Source of the DNA: DASPPK01 sp041479575
Lineage (GTDB): Archaea > Thermoproteota > Bathyarchaeia > Bathyarchaeales > Bathycorpusculaceae
Assembly: GCA_041479575.1 (NCBI GenBank)
Contig: JBGOYH010000076.1
Location: forward strand, 1 to 9,403
DNA length: 9,403 nt
Reading direction: 5' to 3'
This document shows positions 1-6,843 of this stretch, in pieces (the first letter of the stretch is position 1; every line of letters starts with the position of its first letter). The notes under the pieces were generated by a model, which saw nothing but the letters and a program-made list of their open reading frames with translations, had not been told where the DNA came from and ran no database searches. The position numbers and the translations under genes were made by a program.

Positions 1-1
1 C

Positions 2-208
2 GAGTTGCCGCTAGACGAAGAAACTGAGCAGCAGCCAGAAGAAACTGAACCTGCTCAACCAGAAGTCAAGTTCTTGGAAGAAACAGCACCTGTCGAAGAA
101 AAAGAAAGCAGCGAAACGCATGAAGAGCCAGTTGTTGAAGCTGTAACCTGCACAGAAGTAACTGCAACAGACAGTGAGGCTAAGACTGAAGAGAAACAAC
201 AAGCCTAA
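2..208 (+). CDS. C-terminal acidic tail of an unidentified protein (5' truncated)
   Basis: The reading frame is open from base 2 to a TAA at 206-208, and its beginning lies outside the window. The TTG at 5-7 is simply the first possible start codon inside the window and is unlikely to be the true start. The visible 68 residues are dominated by Glu, with many Pro, Thr, Ser, Gln and Ala, no hydrophobic core and no recognisable domain. Runs such as EETEQQPEETEP are typical of disordered, strongly negative tails. Such tails occur at the ends of many archaeal RNA-binding, chaperone or secretory proteins, so the composition alone does not identify the gene. No function is assigned. A T-run follows 22 bases after the stop. 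Confidence 0.65.
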   Translation, partial: ELPLDEETEQQPEETEPAQPEVKFLEETAPVEEKESSETHEEPVVEAVTCTEVTATDSEAKTEEKQQA

Positions 209-230
209 CAACTGCTACCAGCCTCCTCCC

Positions 231-237
231 TTTTTCT
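231..237 (+). terminator. Possible T-tract terminator after the acidic-tail gene
   Basis: A pyrimidine-rich stretch ending in TTTTTCT begins 22 bases after the stop of the upstream gene and before the TATA-like box of the next gene. Archaeal transcription commonly ends at short T-runs without a hairpin, and none is obvious here. The tract is short, so this is a weak call. Confidence 0.3.
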
Positions 238-267
238 ATCCAGAAGCTCCAGACAGGCTACTACAGA

Positions 268-275
268 TTTTATAC
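268..275 (+). promoter_or_regulatory. TATA-like box for the deacetylase gene
   Basis: TTTTATAC lies with its centre about 32 bases before the GTG start at 304. Archaeal transcription begins about 25 bases downstream of the box centre, which would give a leader of only several bases. This agrees with the lack of a clear Shine-Dalgarno sequence before the GTG. Confidence 0.45.
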
Positions 276-303
276 AGGGCCAGTCTAACTCTAGACAGAG
301 TAG

Positions 304-1410
304 GTGTCTCAATTGACTGAAAAGACCACCATAGGCTTCCATGAGAAATTCAAACAGTATGACCTAGGCCATGGACATCCGTTTAGAGGCGACCGTTTTG
401 TCAGTGCAATGGATTTCTTTCGGCACCAAGGTTTGTTTGATGACCCAAGAATCGTTCTCTTCCAGCCACAAGCTGCCTCCCGAAATGACTTGTTGAGAGT
501 TCATGACGAAAAATATGTCGATTTGATCTTTCAATTGGCAAAAGAAAGCAAGGCATATGACGTTGAAACACCAGTCTCTCCTGAAATCCTTGAAGGCGCG
601 TTATTCATCTGTGGCAACGCAATTCAATGCGGCAAAGCAGTTGCGGAAGACACCGCAAGAAGAGCAGTTGCCTTAGGCGGTGGATATCATCACGCTGGGA
701 AAAACTACGGCGGCGGGTTCTGCCTATTCAACGACATCGCAGTCTTAACTGAGTACCTCAGAACTGAATGGAATATGCATCGGTTTTTGATTCTCGACTA
801 CGACGTTCACTTTGGAAACGGTACAAGCGACATCTACTACAGAGATCCAACAGTACTATACATATCCTTGCACCAAGACCCAAGGACTATTTATCCTGAG
901 ACAGGATTCGTTTGGCAGATCGGGGAAGGAAAAGGAGAAGGTTACAATGTTAACATACCGTTGCCGCCCGGAACAGGCGACGAAACCTACCTTCATGCTT
1001 TGAAGGAGATTTTTGTTCCGTTAGCTGAAGAGTTCAGACCCGAGATAATAATTGCAAATGGTGGAAGTGATCCACATTTTGCAGATACGCTTGGAAGTTT
1101 GGCGTTGACAGTCAGCGGATTCTTCGAAATATCAAACGTGATAAGAAAGACCGCTGACGAAGTCTGCAATGGGAGACTCGTGTTGATGCCTGGAAGCGGA
1201 TACAACATACAAATCCTGCCGCTTTGCTGGTATGCGCTTGTGGCAGGAGTCGTTGGTCTAAAAAACATAAATGTCAAAGAACCTTATGCACCCCCCAATG
1301 AATCTCCTGATTGTCGCAGAGCAGTCGAAAACACCATCGACGAACTGAAAAAGCTACTCAGAAGACACTGGGCTTGCTTCGACGGGTTCACAATTTTAGG
1401 TGTCTACTGA
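304..1410 (+). CDS. AcuC/HDAC-family zinc deacetylase
   Basis: A 368-residue protein of the arginase/deacetylase fold, the family that removes acetyl groups from lysines or from small amines using zinc. The signature residues can be placed: the early YDLGHGHP segment (20-26), the catalytic histidine pair H129-H130 in GGGYHHA, zinc ligands D167 and H169 in LDYDVHFGNG, the third zinc ligand D256 in NGGSDPH, and the transition-state tyrosine Y300 in GSGY. All catalytic positions are kept, so it should be active. The residue after H169 is Phe where most HDACs have His (DVHHGNG). The length fits AcuC-like enzymes. The GTG start is forced, because an in-frame TAG directly precedes it. The substrate cannot be read from the sequence; acetyl-lysine on chromatin or metabolic proteins, or acetylpolyamines, are all possible. 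An acetyltransferase gene lies two genes downstream. Confidence 0.88.
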   Translation: MSQLTEKTTIGFHEKFKQYDLGHGHPFRGDRFVSAMDFFRHQGLFDDPRIVLFQPQAASRNDLLRVHDEKYVDLIFQLAKESKAYDVETPVSPEILEGALFICGNAIQCGKAVAEDTARRAVALGGGYHHAGKNYGGGFCLFNDIAVLTEYLRTEWNMHRFLILDYDVHFGNGTSDIYYRDPTVLYISLHQDPRTIYPETGFVWQIGEGKGEGYNVNIPLPPGTGDETYLHALKEIFVPLAEEFRPEIIIANGGSDPHFADTLGSLALTVSGFFEISNVIRKTADEVCNGRLVLMPGSGYNIQILPLCWYALVAGVVGLKNINVKEPYAPPNESPDCRRAVENTIDELKKLLRRHWACFDGFTILGVY

Positions 1411-1429
1411 CCAACGTAGACCTTGACGC

Positions 1430-1437
1430 TTTAATAG
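1430..1437 (+). promoter_or_regulatory. TATA-like box for the aminotransferase gene
   Basis: TTTAATAG is centred about 38 bases before the ATG at 1472, so transcription would start near 1459 and leave a leader of roughly 12 bases. Its presence in the 61-base gap suggests the aminotransferase has its own promoter, separate from the deacetylase gene. Confidence 0.45.
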
Positions 1438-1450
1438 TCAGACGCTATTA
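1432..1450 (+). promoter_or_regulatory. Operator-like inverted repeat overlapping the TATA box
   Basis: TAATAG (1432-1437), seven bases, then CTATTA (1445-1450) form a perfect 6-base dyad of 19 bases. It covers most of the TATA-like box and lies upstream of the expected transcription start. The same stretch holds a direct repeat of GACGCT at 1425-1430 and 1441-1446. Symmetry at this place fits a dimeric repressor site, but no regulator is identified. Confidence 0.3.
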
Positions 1451-1471
1451 CTGTAATTTCACCTACAAGGC

Positions 1472-2617
1472 ATGGACGGCCTGCACATGGATGACATGCA
1501 GAAAATCCGGGAGCAATTTCCAGTTACTAAGAAAAAAGTATTCTTGAACCATGCCGCACAGTCGCCCCTTCCCAAACCTGTCGCAGATGCAGTGCGCAAG
1601 TATGCAGATGAATACTCAAAGCTCGGGACAACCTCGATTCAATGTGAAGACTGGGGGAAATCATGCTTTGCAGAACTCATCGGCGCTAGACCCGAAGAGA
1701 TAGCCGTGATTGGAAATACGTCTGAAGGCATGAACATCGCTGCAAACGTGCTTCATTACCCACGAGGCTCAAAAGTCGTTACAACCGACTTGGAGTATCC
1801 TTCAGTCGTTTTTCCCTGGTTGCGAAAAAGTCTCGGGGTGAAAGTACATTACGTTAAGAATGTCGCCGGAAAGATAGCTTTAGACGACATGGAGAAAGCT
1901 GTTGACGACAAGACTGTTGCAGTCGCAATAAGCCACGTTGAATATGCCAACGGATTCCGCCACAACCTTCGCGTGTTAAGTGAAATCGTTCACGAACACG
2001 GCGCGTACTTGGTTGTTGACGCAATACAATCAGTCGGGACCATGCCGATAGACGTACGCAGAGATGACGTAGACTTTCTTGCAGCTTCATGCTACAAATG
2101 GTTGTTAAGCCCGCCAGGAGCAGCCTACCTTTACGTGAAGGACGAGCTCATCGAAAAATTTGAACCCCCTTTTGTTGGATGGGCAAGTGTTAACCAAGGG
2201 ATGTTTGAGACGCCTGATTTCTACGACATCTGGAACATGGACCTCTCGAAGACGGCAAGCCGTTTTGAGGTAGGGTCACCATGCGAAATCAGCCACGTGG
2301 GCGCACGAGAAGCCATGAAAATCCTGCTGAGCTATGGAACCGAAAACGTCAAGAAAAGAATCATGAAGCTTACAGATCATCTGATAGTGTCCATTAAGGA
2401 TTTGGGGCTTGAAATTCAAACGCCTGAAGAAAAGCAATGCCGCTCAGGAATAGTGAACTTCAAAGTAGACGAACCGCAACAAGTGACCGAGAAACTGAGC
2501 AGAAAGGGCATAGTTGTTTCGGCCAGGGCCAACGGAGTAAGAGTTTCGCCGCACTTCTACAACACGGAAGAAGAAGTTGACGCTCTAATCGAAGAAATTG
2601 AGAAAATAGAGGACTAG
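1472..2617 (+). CDS. Class V PLP-dependent aminotransferase, SufS/epimerase-like
   Basis: A 381-residue fold-type I PLP enzyme of aminotransferase class V (the cysteine desulfurase, isopenicillin N epimerase and kynureninase group). Visible residues are LNHAAQSPLP near the N-terminus (25-34), the PLP-stacking H155 in SHVEYANG, D183 and Q186 in VVDAIQSVG that hold the cofactor ring, the Schiff-base lysine K209 in SCYKWLLSPPG, and a C-terminal RVSPHFYNTEEEVD segment carrying the substrate-carboxylate arginine. SufS-type enzymes carry a catalytic-cysteine loop (RTGHHC-like) just before that last segment; here SARANGV leads straight into it and there is no Cys. A desulfurase role is therefore unlikely; an aminotransferase, lyase or epimerase is more probable. 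In-frame Met6 and Met9 are alternative starts. The GNAT gene follows after 35 bases, probably in the same transcript. Confidence 0.85.
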   Translation: MDGLHMDDMQKIREQFPVTKKKVFLNHAAQSPLPKPVADAVRKYADEYSKLGTTSIQCEDWGKSCFAELIGARPEEIAVIGNTSEGMNIAANVLHYPRGSKVVTTDLEYPSVVFPWLRKSLGVKVHYVKNVAGKIALDDMEKAVDDKTVAVAISHVEYANGFRHNLRVLSEIVHEHGAYLVVDAIQSVGTMPIDVRRDDVDFLAASCYKWLLSPPGAAYLYVKDELIEKFEPPFVGWASVNQGMFETPDFYDIWNMDLSKTASRFEVGSPCEISHVGAREAMKILLSYGTENVKKRIMKLTDHLIVSIKDLGLEIQTPEEKQCRSGIVNFKVDEPQQVTEKLSRKGIVVSARANGVRVSPHFYNTEEEVDALIEEIEKIED

Positions 2618-2652
2618 GAGTCTAAGATCAAAAACCGTGTGCTGAGAATCAA

Positions 2653-3444
2653 ATGGTCACAGTTGAAAAGGTCCGCGAAAGCAACAAAGAGCGTTTCATA
2701 AAACAAGTCGAATCCGATGTAATCAAGCATGTATTCGCCTTCTACGACATTCAACATGACCCTGAACACACAACAATCCATGCAGCCTTCGAAAACAGCG
2801 ATCTACGGGGATACATTCTGCTCTACACAGCGACTGATGTTCCCAGCGTAATTCTTGAATGTGGAGAAAAAATCGCTGAAGCGCTCATTGCCTATGCACC
2901 TAAAAGCCACTTTGTCTTTTACACCTCATCAAACCTCTTGCCAGTCGTGAAGAAAAAATTTCCGCACGCAAAGAGCTACATTGAAAATTGGATGCTAGCA
3001 AGAAAAGAAAACGTGAAATTTATCAGTTCAAAACTTGTAAGGCGCCTCCGCACTAAGAAAGATGCAGCAATGTTTGCAAAGCTTGTTCTCAACAGAAAGG
3101 ATCGCCCAAAGAGAAACTTGAAGAGATACGTTGATTGGATAACCAAAATGCCCATTTATGGAGTGTTCAAGGAAGATGAATTGGTCTCTTACGCTGGTTC
3201 CTTCATTCAAACGCCCCAAATATGGATGATTGGCGGAGTGTACACCGACCCGGCGCATAGAAACAAAGGATACGCGTTACTAGCCACATCCGCCGTTACG
3301 CAAGAAGCGTTGAAGAAGGCTGAAATAGCAGCGTTATTCGTCAGGTCGGATAACTATGCAGCGATCAGAGTTTACGAGAAGATTAGTTACCGAAAGATAG
3401 GTGAAAAACTCTGGGTAGACGTGGGCACTGGACTGAAACCTTGA
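2653..3444 (+). CDS. GNAT-family N-acetyltransferase
   Basis: A 263-residue protein with a GCN5-related acetyltransferase domain in its C-terminal half; the enzyme would move an acetyl group from acetyl-CoA to an amine. Motif A is clear: a beta-strand with IGGVYTDPAHRNKGYA (193-208), where the HRNKGYA turn (R/Q-x-x-G-x-G/A) binds the CoA pyrophosphate. Motif B, NYAAIRVYEKISYRKIGE (234-251), supplies the usual Asn and Tyr near the thiol. The first ~125 residues form a separate, weakly conserved region, as in FR47-like two-domain GNATs. No substrate can be named. The ATG at 2653 has only a weak Shine-Dalgarno-like GCTGAG before it. There is no obvious promoter in the 35-base gap upstream, so it is probably cotranscribed with the aminotransferase. 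It ends 2 bases from the stop of the convergent nadX. Confidence 0.82.
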   Translation: MVTVEKVRESNKERFIKQVESDVIKHVFAFYDIQHDPEHTTIHAAFENSDLRGYILLYTATDVPSVILECGEKIAEALIAYAPKSHFVFYTSSNLLPVVKKKFPHAKSYIENWMLARKENVKFISSKLVRRLRTKKDAAMFAKLVLNRKDRPKRNLKRYVDWITKMPIYGVFKEDELVSYAGSFIQTPQIWMIGGVYTDPAHRNKGYALLATSAVTQEALKKAEIAALFVRSDNYAAIRVYEKISYRKIGEKLWVDVGTGLKP

Positions 3445-3446
3445 AA

Positions 3447-4187
3447 CTAAATGGTCTTTTCCAGTAGATCTTTTAGTAACTTTATTGCAGACCACGCTGC
3501 AAGTGCGCTTGTTCCCGGGTTGTCTGGGTGGGGGTCGTTTTCAAATCTTAAAAGCATGTCTCCATGTTTCCAGGCGACCTTGATTTCATGAACGTTCCTA
3601 GTTACTTTAGGGTCTGATATTATCTTCACCTTCACTTTCTCGGGATATACTGCCAACGCCAGAGTTGCTGCGACGTTCATTTCTTTAGGAAAAAGCCTGA
3701 CAGCCATTTCAGCATCCCCATCAAATACGATGGTCTCTCCTCGTTTCTCTGTCTTCAACGCTTGAGGATTCTTCCTCGTCGTCAGTGTCACCTCATCAAT
3801 CCCGGCAAGTGCAGCGCTGGCTATGGCATCAACCCCGCCGATTGCTCCTGATGGAGAGTGAATCTTGCGGTTATCCACCCGCATATCTAGAAGGGCGCCT
3901 ACGCTCATGACTATAAGTTCAATGTTTTCTGCCAAAATCCTGTGCAAGTATTCTTTGACGGCTTGTTGTGAAGCTGCTTCAACGATAATTGCTGGTCCGA
4001 GTGCGATCATTTCTTCAACGCTTCTTACGGTCGTGGTTTTGACTCGCAGTGACTTCTGAAGAGTGTCAGCCTTCTCGGGGCTGTAGTCGTAGAGAACCAG
4101 CTCATCACATTTTACGATTCCATCTTCAACGGCTTTTGCTATTAGGGAACCAATAGCGCCGCACCCTATGATTCCGACTTTTTTCAC
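3447..4187 (-). CDS. nadX: L-aspartate dehydrogenase (iminoaspartate-forming)
   Basis: A 246-residue NAD(P)-dependent dehydrogenase that oxidises L-aspartate to iminoaspartate, the substrate of quinolinate synthase NadA in NAD biosynthesis; it replaces aspartate oxidase NadB. The Rossmann dinucleotide site is GCGAIG (8-13). Family-specific segments follow: VEAASQQAVKEY (69-80), the conserved PSGAIGGVDAI (112-122), FPKEMNVAATLALA (166-179), the catalytic H200 in RNVHEI, and PHPDNPGTSALAAWSA near the C-terminus. The stretch between SVGAL (95-99) and PSGAIGG seems about ten residues shorter than I remember for archaeal homologues. The start is GTG, supported by GGTGA at 4195-4191 on this strand, three bases upstream. 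It lies 19 bases behind valS and is almost certainly in the same operon. No nadA or nadC is in view. Confidence 0.88.
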   Translation of the reverse strand: MKKVGIIGCGAIGSLIAKAVEDGIVKCDELVLYDYSPEKADTLQKSLRVKTTTVRSVEEMIALGPAIIVEAASQQAVKEYLHRILAENIELIVMSVGALLDMRVDNRKIHSPSGAIGGVDAIASAALAGIDEVTLTTRKNPQALKTEKRGETIVFDGDAEMAVRLFPKEMNVAATLALAVYPEKVKVKIISDPKVTRNVHEIKVAWKHGDMLLRFENDPHPDNPGTSALAAWSAIKLLKDLLEKTI

Positions 4188-4190
4188 TAT

Positions 4191-4195
4191 TCACC
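4191..4195 (-). promoter_or_regulatory. Ribosome binding site of nadX
   Basis: GGTGA on the minus strand sits three bases before the GTG start at 4187, inside the 19-base gap after valS. It supports the GTG start, since there is no nearby in-frame ATG, and shows that nadX is translated as an internal operon gene. Confidence 0.6.
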
Positions 4196-4206
4196 GCTTC
4201 CCAATA

Positions 4207-6678
4207 TCACTGGTAGGTTGCAGTGAAACTGAGGTTGTATGGTTTGACTTCTCTACCGTTTCCCTTGCCTGTTGAAACCTGAAAGTCATCAATCTTGCAG
4301 GTGCCGCATATGTCCTCTTTGCCTTCAACCACTCTTTTCGCCGTGTCCTCATCTTCAGCGCAGATTGCAAGCTTCTTGATTAAGGCATTCAATGGAAGAT
4401 GTTTCTCGGCTTTTTCTCTTCGGATCTCACTAATCAAAGCCATTATTAGATCTCCGTGTTTCTCGGCTTCTTCATCCATGTACTTTTTGCTGATATGTGG
4501 CCATGCAGAACGATGGATACTGCCGTGTTTTTCTTCCGCGTACAGTATTTGGTAGATTTCTTCTGTGATATGCGGTACTATTGGCGCCAGAAGAAGCAGG
4601 AGCCTGTTCAGGACGATGTACAATGTCTGTTGCGCGGCTTTTTTCTTTTCTTCTCCGTAGATCTCTGGTCTGTAGAGCCTGTCTTTCACAGCCTCTAGAT
4701 AGCAGTCGCAAAAAATGTGCCAAGTGAAGTTGCGCGTTTCTTCCAAAGCCGTATTAAACTGGCACTTTTCCAAAGCATCCGTCACTTTCTCAGTTAGTTT
4801 CTCCGACTTGCTCAGTATCCATCTGTCTAGAGGTTGAAGGGCGTGCTTGGTTTTCTCTTCAGTCGCATAATCTTTGAGCAAATTGCTCACGAAGCTTGAT
4901 GCGTTCCAAAGTTTGATAAGAAAGCGCCACCCATATTCAGCGTCTGGCCATCTGAACGGAATGTCCGATCCAGTGGCTCCGCCGCCAGCAGCCCACTGTC
5001 TTATCGCATCTGCTCCATACTTGTCCAAGACTTCCTGTGATCCAACATAATTGCCCAAGGACTTGTGCATTTCACGGCCATCTGTTCCAAGAACCATGCC
5101 GTTGATCAGACAACTCTTGTACGGCTTTTCATCGAACAGGGCTAGGTGTCTGACCATCAAATAGTAGGCCCATGTGCGGATGATGTCAACACCTGAAGCG
5201 TGCATGCTGGCTGGAAAAAGTCTTTTCCAGTCTTTCTTGTCAGGCCACCCAGCATGCACTGCACACGTTATGGATGAATCAAACCATGTATCTAGCACGT
5301 CTCGTTCGGGCCTAAACTCTTTGCCTCCGCATTTTGGACACTTGTCAATTCTTGGTTGTTCTATACGGGGATCTATTGGTACCCAAGTCGGCTCGGCAAG
5401 AATTATTTCACCGCATTTCTTGCAATACCAAATCGGTATCGGAGTTGCAAACACTCTTTGCCGCGATATTACCCAGTCCCATTCAAGGGATTTCGCCCAG
5501 TCGATTAACCGATATTTCATGTAGTCTGGGTACCAGGTGATTTCCAGAGCGTTTTTCTCCACTTTGTCGGTGAGGATGCGTGTTTTCATGAACCACTGTT
5601 CTCGTTCAAGTATCTCTATCGGTGTTTTGCATCTCCAGCAAATGCTTACTTCCTGTTTCAATCCCTCTTTGTGTCCCAGGAGGCCTTCACTCTTCAAGTC
5701 TCCAATGATGGCTTTTTTTGCCTCGCCTGTCTGCATGCCCACGTACTTGCCGGCGTTTTTTGTCATTCTGCCCTTCTCATCTATACACATTATCACGGCC
5801 GAATGATGTTTCACAACGGTTTTTACGTCTGCTTTGTCTCCGTATGTACAGATCATGACAACGCCTGTCCCGAAATTTGGATCCACCATTTCATCGGTTA
5901 CGATTTCAACCGTTCTGTCTGTTGTGGGTATCTTGACTTTCTTACCCGCGTACTTCTTGTAACGCTCATCGTCAGGGTGAATGACCACAGTCACGCAAGC
6001 CGGTATCAATTCAGGCCTAGTGGTAGCTATCTCGAGAAAACCGCCATCTTCAAGTTCGAACTTGATGTGGTGCAATTCAGTATTTCTGTCTTCATACTGG
6101 ACTTCAGCATCGGCTATGGCGGTTTCGCATCTTGGGCACCAGTTCACAGGATGCGTTCCACGGTAGATGAATCCTTTATTGTAAAGAAGAATGAATGAGA
6201 GTTGAGTGCGTCTCCAATAATCAGGGTCCATTGTTTTGTACTCTGTCGTCCAATCCATTGAGTATCCCAGACGAGTCATTGAATCTTTCATGGCGACTAT
6301 GTATTGGTTAACGAGTTCTTCACAGAGCTTTCTGAACTTGTCAGGAGGGATGTCTGTCTTCTTTATTCTGTTCTTTTTTTCTACCTCTACTTCTACGGGC
6401 AGTCCATGGCAGTCCCAGCCTTGTGGAAAATGGACGTTGTAGCCTCTCATCCGTTTGTATCGTGCGACAATGTCGAAGTATGTCCAGTTAAGAACGGTTC
6501 CCATGTGGAACTCGCCAGACGGATACGGCGGAGGTGTATCAATGCTGAATGGGGGCCTTTTGCCGTCCTTCCAGTCAAAGTGGTAAGTACCATTCTTCTC
6601 CCATTCAGTCTGCCATTTCTTCTCGGTCTCCAGAATGTCCATTTTCTTGGGCAGTTGCTTCATGATTGTCAACAGCAT
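4207..6678 (-). CDS. valS: Valyl-tRNA synthetase, archaeal type
   Basis: An 823-residue class I synthetase that charges tRNA-Val and edits Thr-tRNA. The N-terminal region has PPPYPSGEFHMGT, so the HIGH signature reads HMGT (58-61). The conserved PQGWDCHGLP follows at 85-94. Zinc-type cysteine pairs lie at 181/184, 347/350, 419/422 and 447/450. The CP1 editing domain has ATTRPELIPACV (218-229) and GTGVV (270-274). The KMSKS loop reads EMHKS (536-540) in DGREMHKSLGNYV. The helical anticodon-binding domain starts at LQPLDRWILSK (614-624). The long valine-type coiled-coil C-terminal arm of bacterial enzymes is absent, as expected in archaea. The ATG at 6678 lies about 38 bases from a TATA-like box and would give a short leader; Met6 at 6663 is an alternative. 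nadX follows in the same operon. Confidence 0.93.
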   Translation of the reverse strand: MLLTIMKQLPKKMDILETEKKWQTEWEKNGTYHFDWKDGKRPPFSIDTPPPYPSGEFHMGTVLNWTYFDIVARYKRMRGYNVHFPQGWDCHGLPVEVEVEKKNRIKKTDIPPDKFRKLCEELVNQYIVAMKDSMTRLGYSMDWTTEYKTMDPDYWRRTQLSFILLYNKGFIYRGTHPVNWCPRCETAIADAEVQYEDRNTELHHIKFELEDGGFLEIATTRPELIPACVTVVIHPDDERYKKYAGKKVKIPTTDRTVEIVTDEMVDPNFGTGVVMICTYGDKADVKTVVKHHSAVIMCIDEKGRMTKNAGKYVGMQTGEAKKAIIGDLKSEGLLGHKEGLKQEVSICWRCKTPIEILEREQWFMKTRILTDKVEKNALEITWYPDYMKYRLIDWAKSLEWDWVISRQRVFATPIPIWYCKKCGEIILAEPTWVPIDPRIEQPRIDKCPKCGGKEFRPERDVLDTWFDSSITCAVHAGWPDKKDWKRLFPASMHASGVDIIRTWAYYLMVRHLALFDEKPYKSCLINGMVLGTDGREMHKSLGNYVGSQEVLDKYGADAIRQWAAGGGATGSDIPFRWPDAEYGWRFLIKLWNASSFVSNLLKDYATEEKTKHALQPLDRWILSKSEKLTEKVTDALEKCQFNTALEETRNFTWHIFCDCYLEAVKDRLYRPEIYGEEKKKAAQQTLYIVLNRLLLLLAPIVPHITEEIYQILYAEEKHGSIHRSAWPHISKKYMDEEAEKHGDLIMALISEIRREKAEKHLPLNALIKKLAICAEDEDTAKRVVEGKEDICGTCKIDDFQVSTGKGNGREVKPYNLSFTATYQ

Positions 6679-6692
6679 CCTGAGGTAAGTTT

Positions 6693-6705
6693 TAGGCTAT
6701 GCCTA
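6693..6705. repeat. Short palindrome between the shared TATA box and valS
   Basis: TAGGC, three bases, GCCTA form a perfect 13-base dyad just downstream of the TATA box in the valS direction, at or just before the expected valS start site, and just upstream of it in the thiT direction. It could be an operator, but a 5-base dyad can also arise by chance. Confidence 0.25.
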
Positions 6706-6711
6706 GGAAAA

Positions 6712-6721
6712 GTAAATATAC
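6712..6721 (-). promoter_or_regulatory. TATA-like box for valS
   Basis: On the minus strand the sequence reads GTATATTTAC, a good archaeal TATA box centred about 38 bases before the valS ATG. Transcription would start near 6690 and leave a leader of about 12 bases. The same ten bases read almost the same on the other strand, where they fit the thiT promoter. Confidence 0.5.
6712..6721 (+). promoter_or_regulatory. TATA-like box for the thiT riboswitch transcript
   Basis: On the plus strand the bases read GTAAATATAC. Counting about 25 bases from the centre puts the transcription start near 6741-6743, a few bases before the first strand of the TPP riboswitch P1 helix at 6747. This spacing supports both the promoter and the riboswitch boundaries. 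Confidence 0.45.
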
Positions 6722-6746
6722 GCATAGATAACAATTACCCCTAATA

Positions 6747-6843
6747 GGTTTAAGGGGAGCTGGGACATGACCCGGCTGAGAGGACGGTAGAATACCGTCG
6801 ACCCATGGAACCTGACCCAGGTAATACTGGCGGAGGAAAAACC
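6747..6843 (+). ncRNA. TPP riboswitch (THI element) upstream of thiT
   Basis: Nearly all conserved parts of the thiamine pyrophosphate aptamer are present in order. P1 pairs GGTTT (6747-6751) with AAACC (6839-6843). P2 uses GGGG (6754-6757) with ACCC (6801-6804). P3 pairs GCTGGG (6759-6764) with CCCGGC (6771-6776). The invariant CTGAGAG loop (6776-6782), which reads the pyrimidine ring, follows. An extra 7-bp hairpin, GACGGTA with TACCGTC (6783-6799), is the optional variable arm. The ACCTGA element starts at 6810, P5 is CCAG (6817-6820) with CTGG (6827-6830), and GGTAATACTGGCGGAGG closes the pyrophosphate sensor. P4 pairs CCT (6811-6813) with AGG (6834-6836), which belongs to the Shine-Dalgarno GGAGG at 6832-6836. 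TPP binding should therefore hide the ribosome binding site and switch off thiT translation. Confidence 0.93.
6832..6836 (+). promoter_or_regulatory. Ribosome binding site of thiT inside riboswitch helix P4
   Basis: GGAGG lies seven bases before the ATG at 6844. It decides the start: the upstream in-frame ATG at 6805 falls inside the aptamer core and has no ribosome binding site. Three of its bases are the 3' strand of P4, so the ligand-bound fold blocks it. Confidence 0.8.

Noticed and set aside
1472..2617. Annotation as a cysteine desulfurase supplying sulfur to FdhD
   Set aside because: The catalytic-cysteine loop is missing, and the genes are about 6 kb apart on opposite strands with no shared transcript.
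3400..3480. Terminators between the GNAT gene and nadX
   Set aside because: Only two bases separate the stops. There are short T-runs on each strand inside the opposite gene, but none is strong enough to call.
5671..6198. A 175-codon open frame on the plus strand inside valS
   Set aside because: It lies fully antisense to a well-conserved synthetase, its translation shows no known motif, and it has no convincing ribosome binding site or promoter.
6805..6843. ATG at 6805 as the start of thiT, adding 13 residues
   Set aside because: These bases form the core of the TPP riboswitch (ACCTGA, P4, P5), there is no ribosome binding site before 6805, and the ATG at 6844 has GGAGG seven bases upstream.
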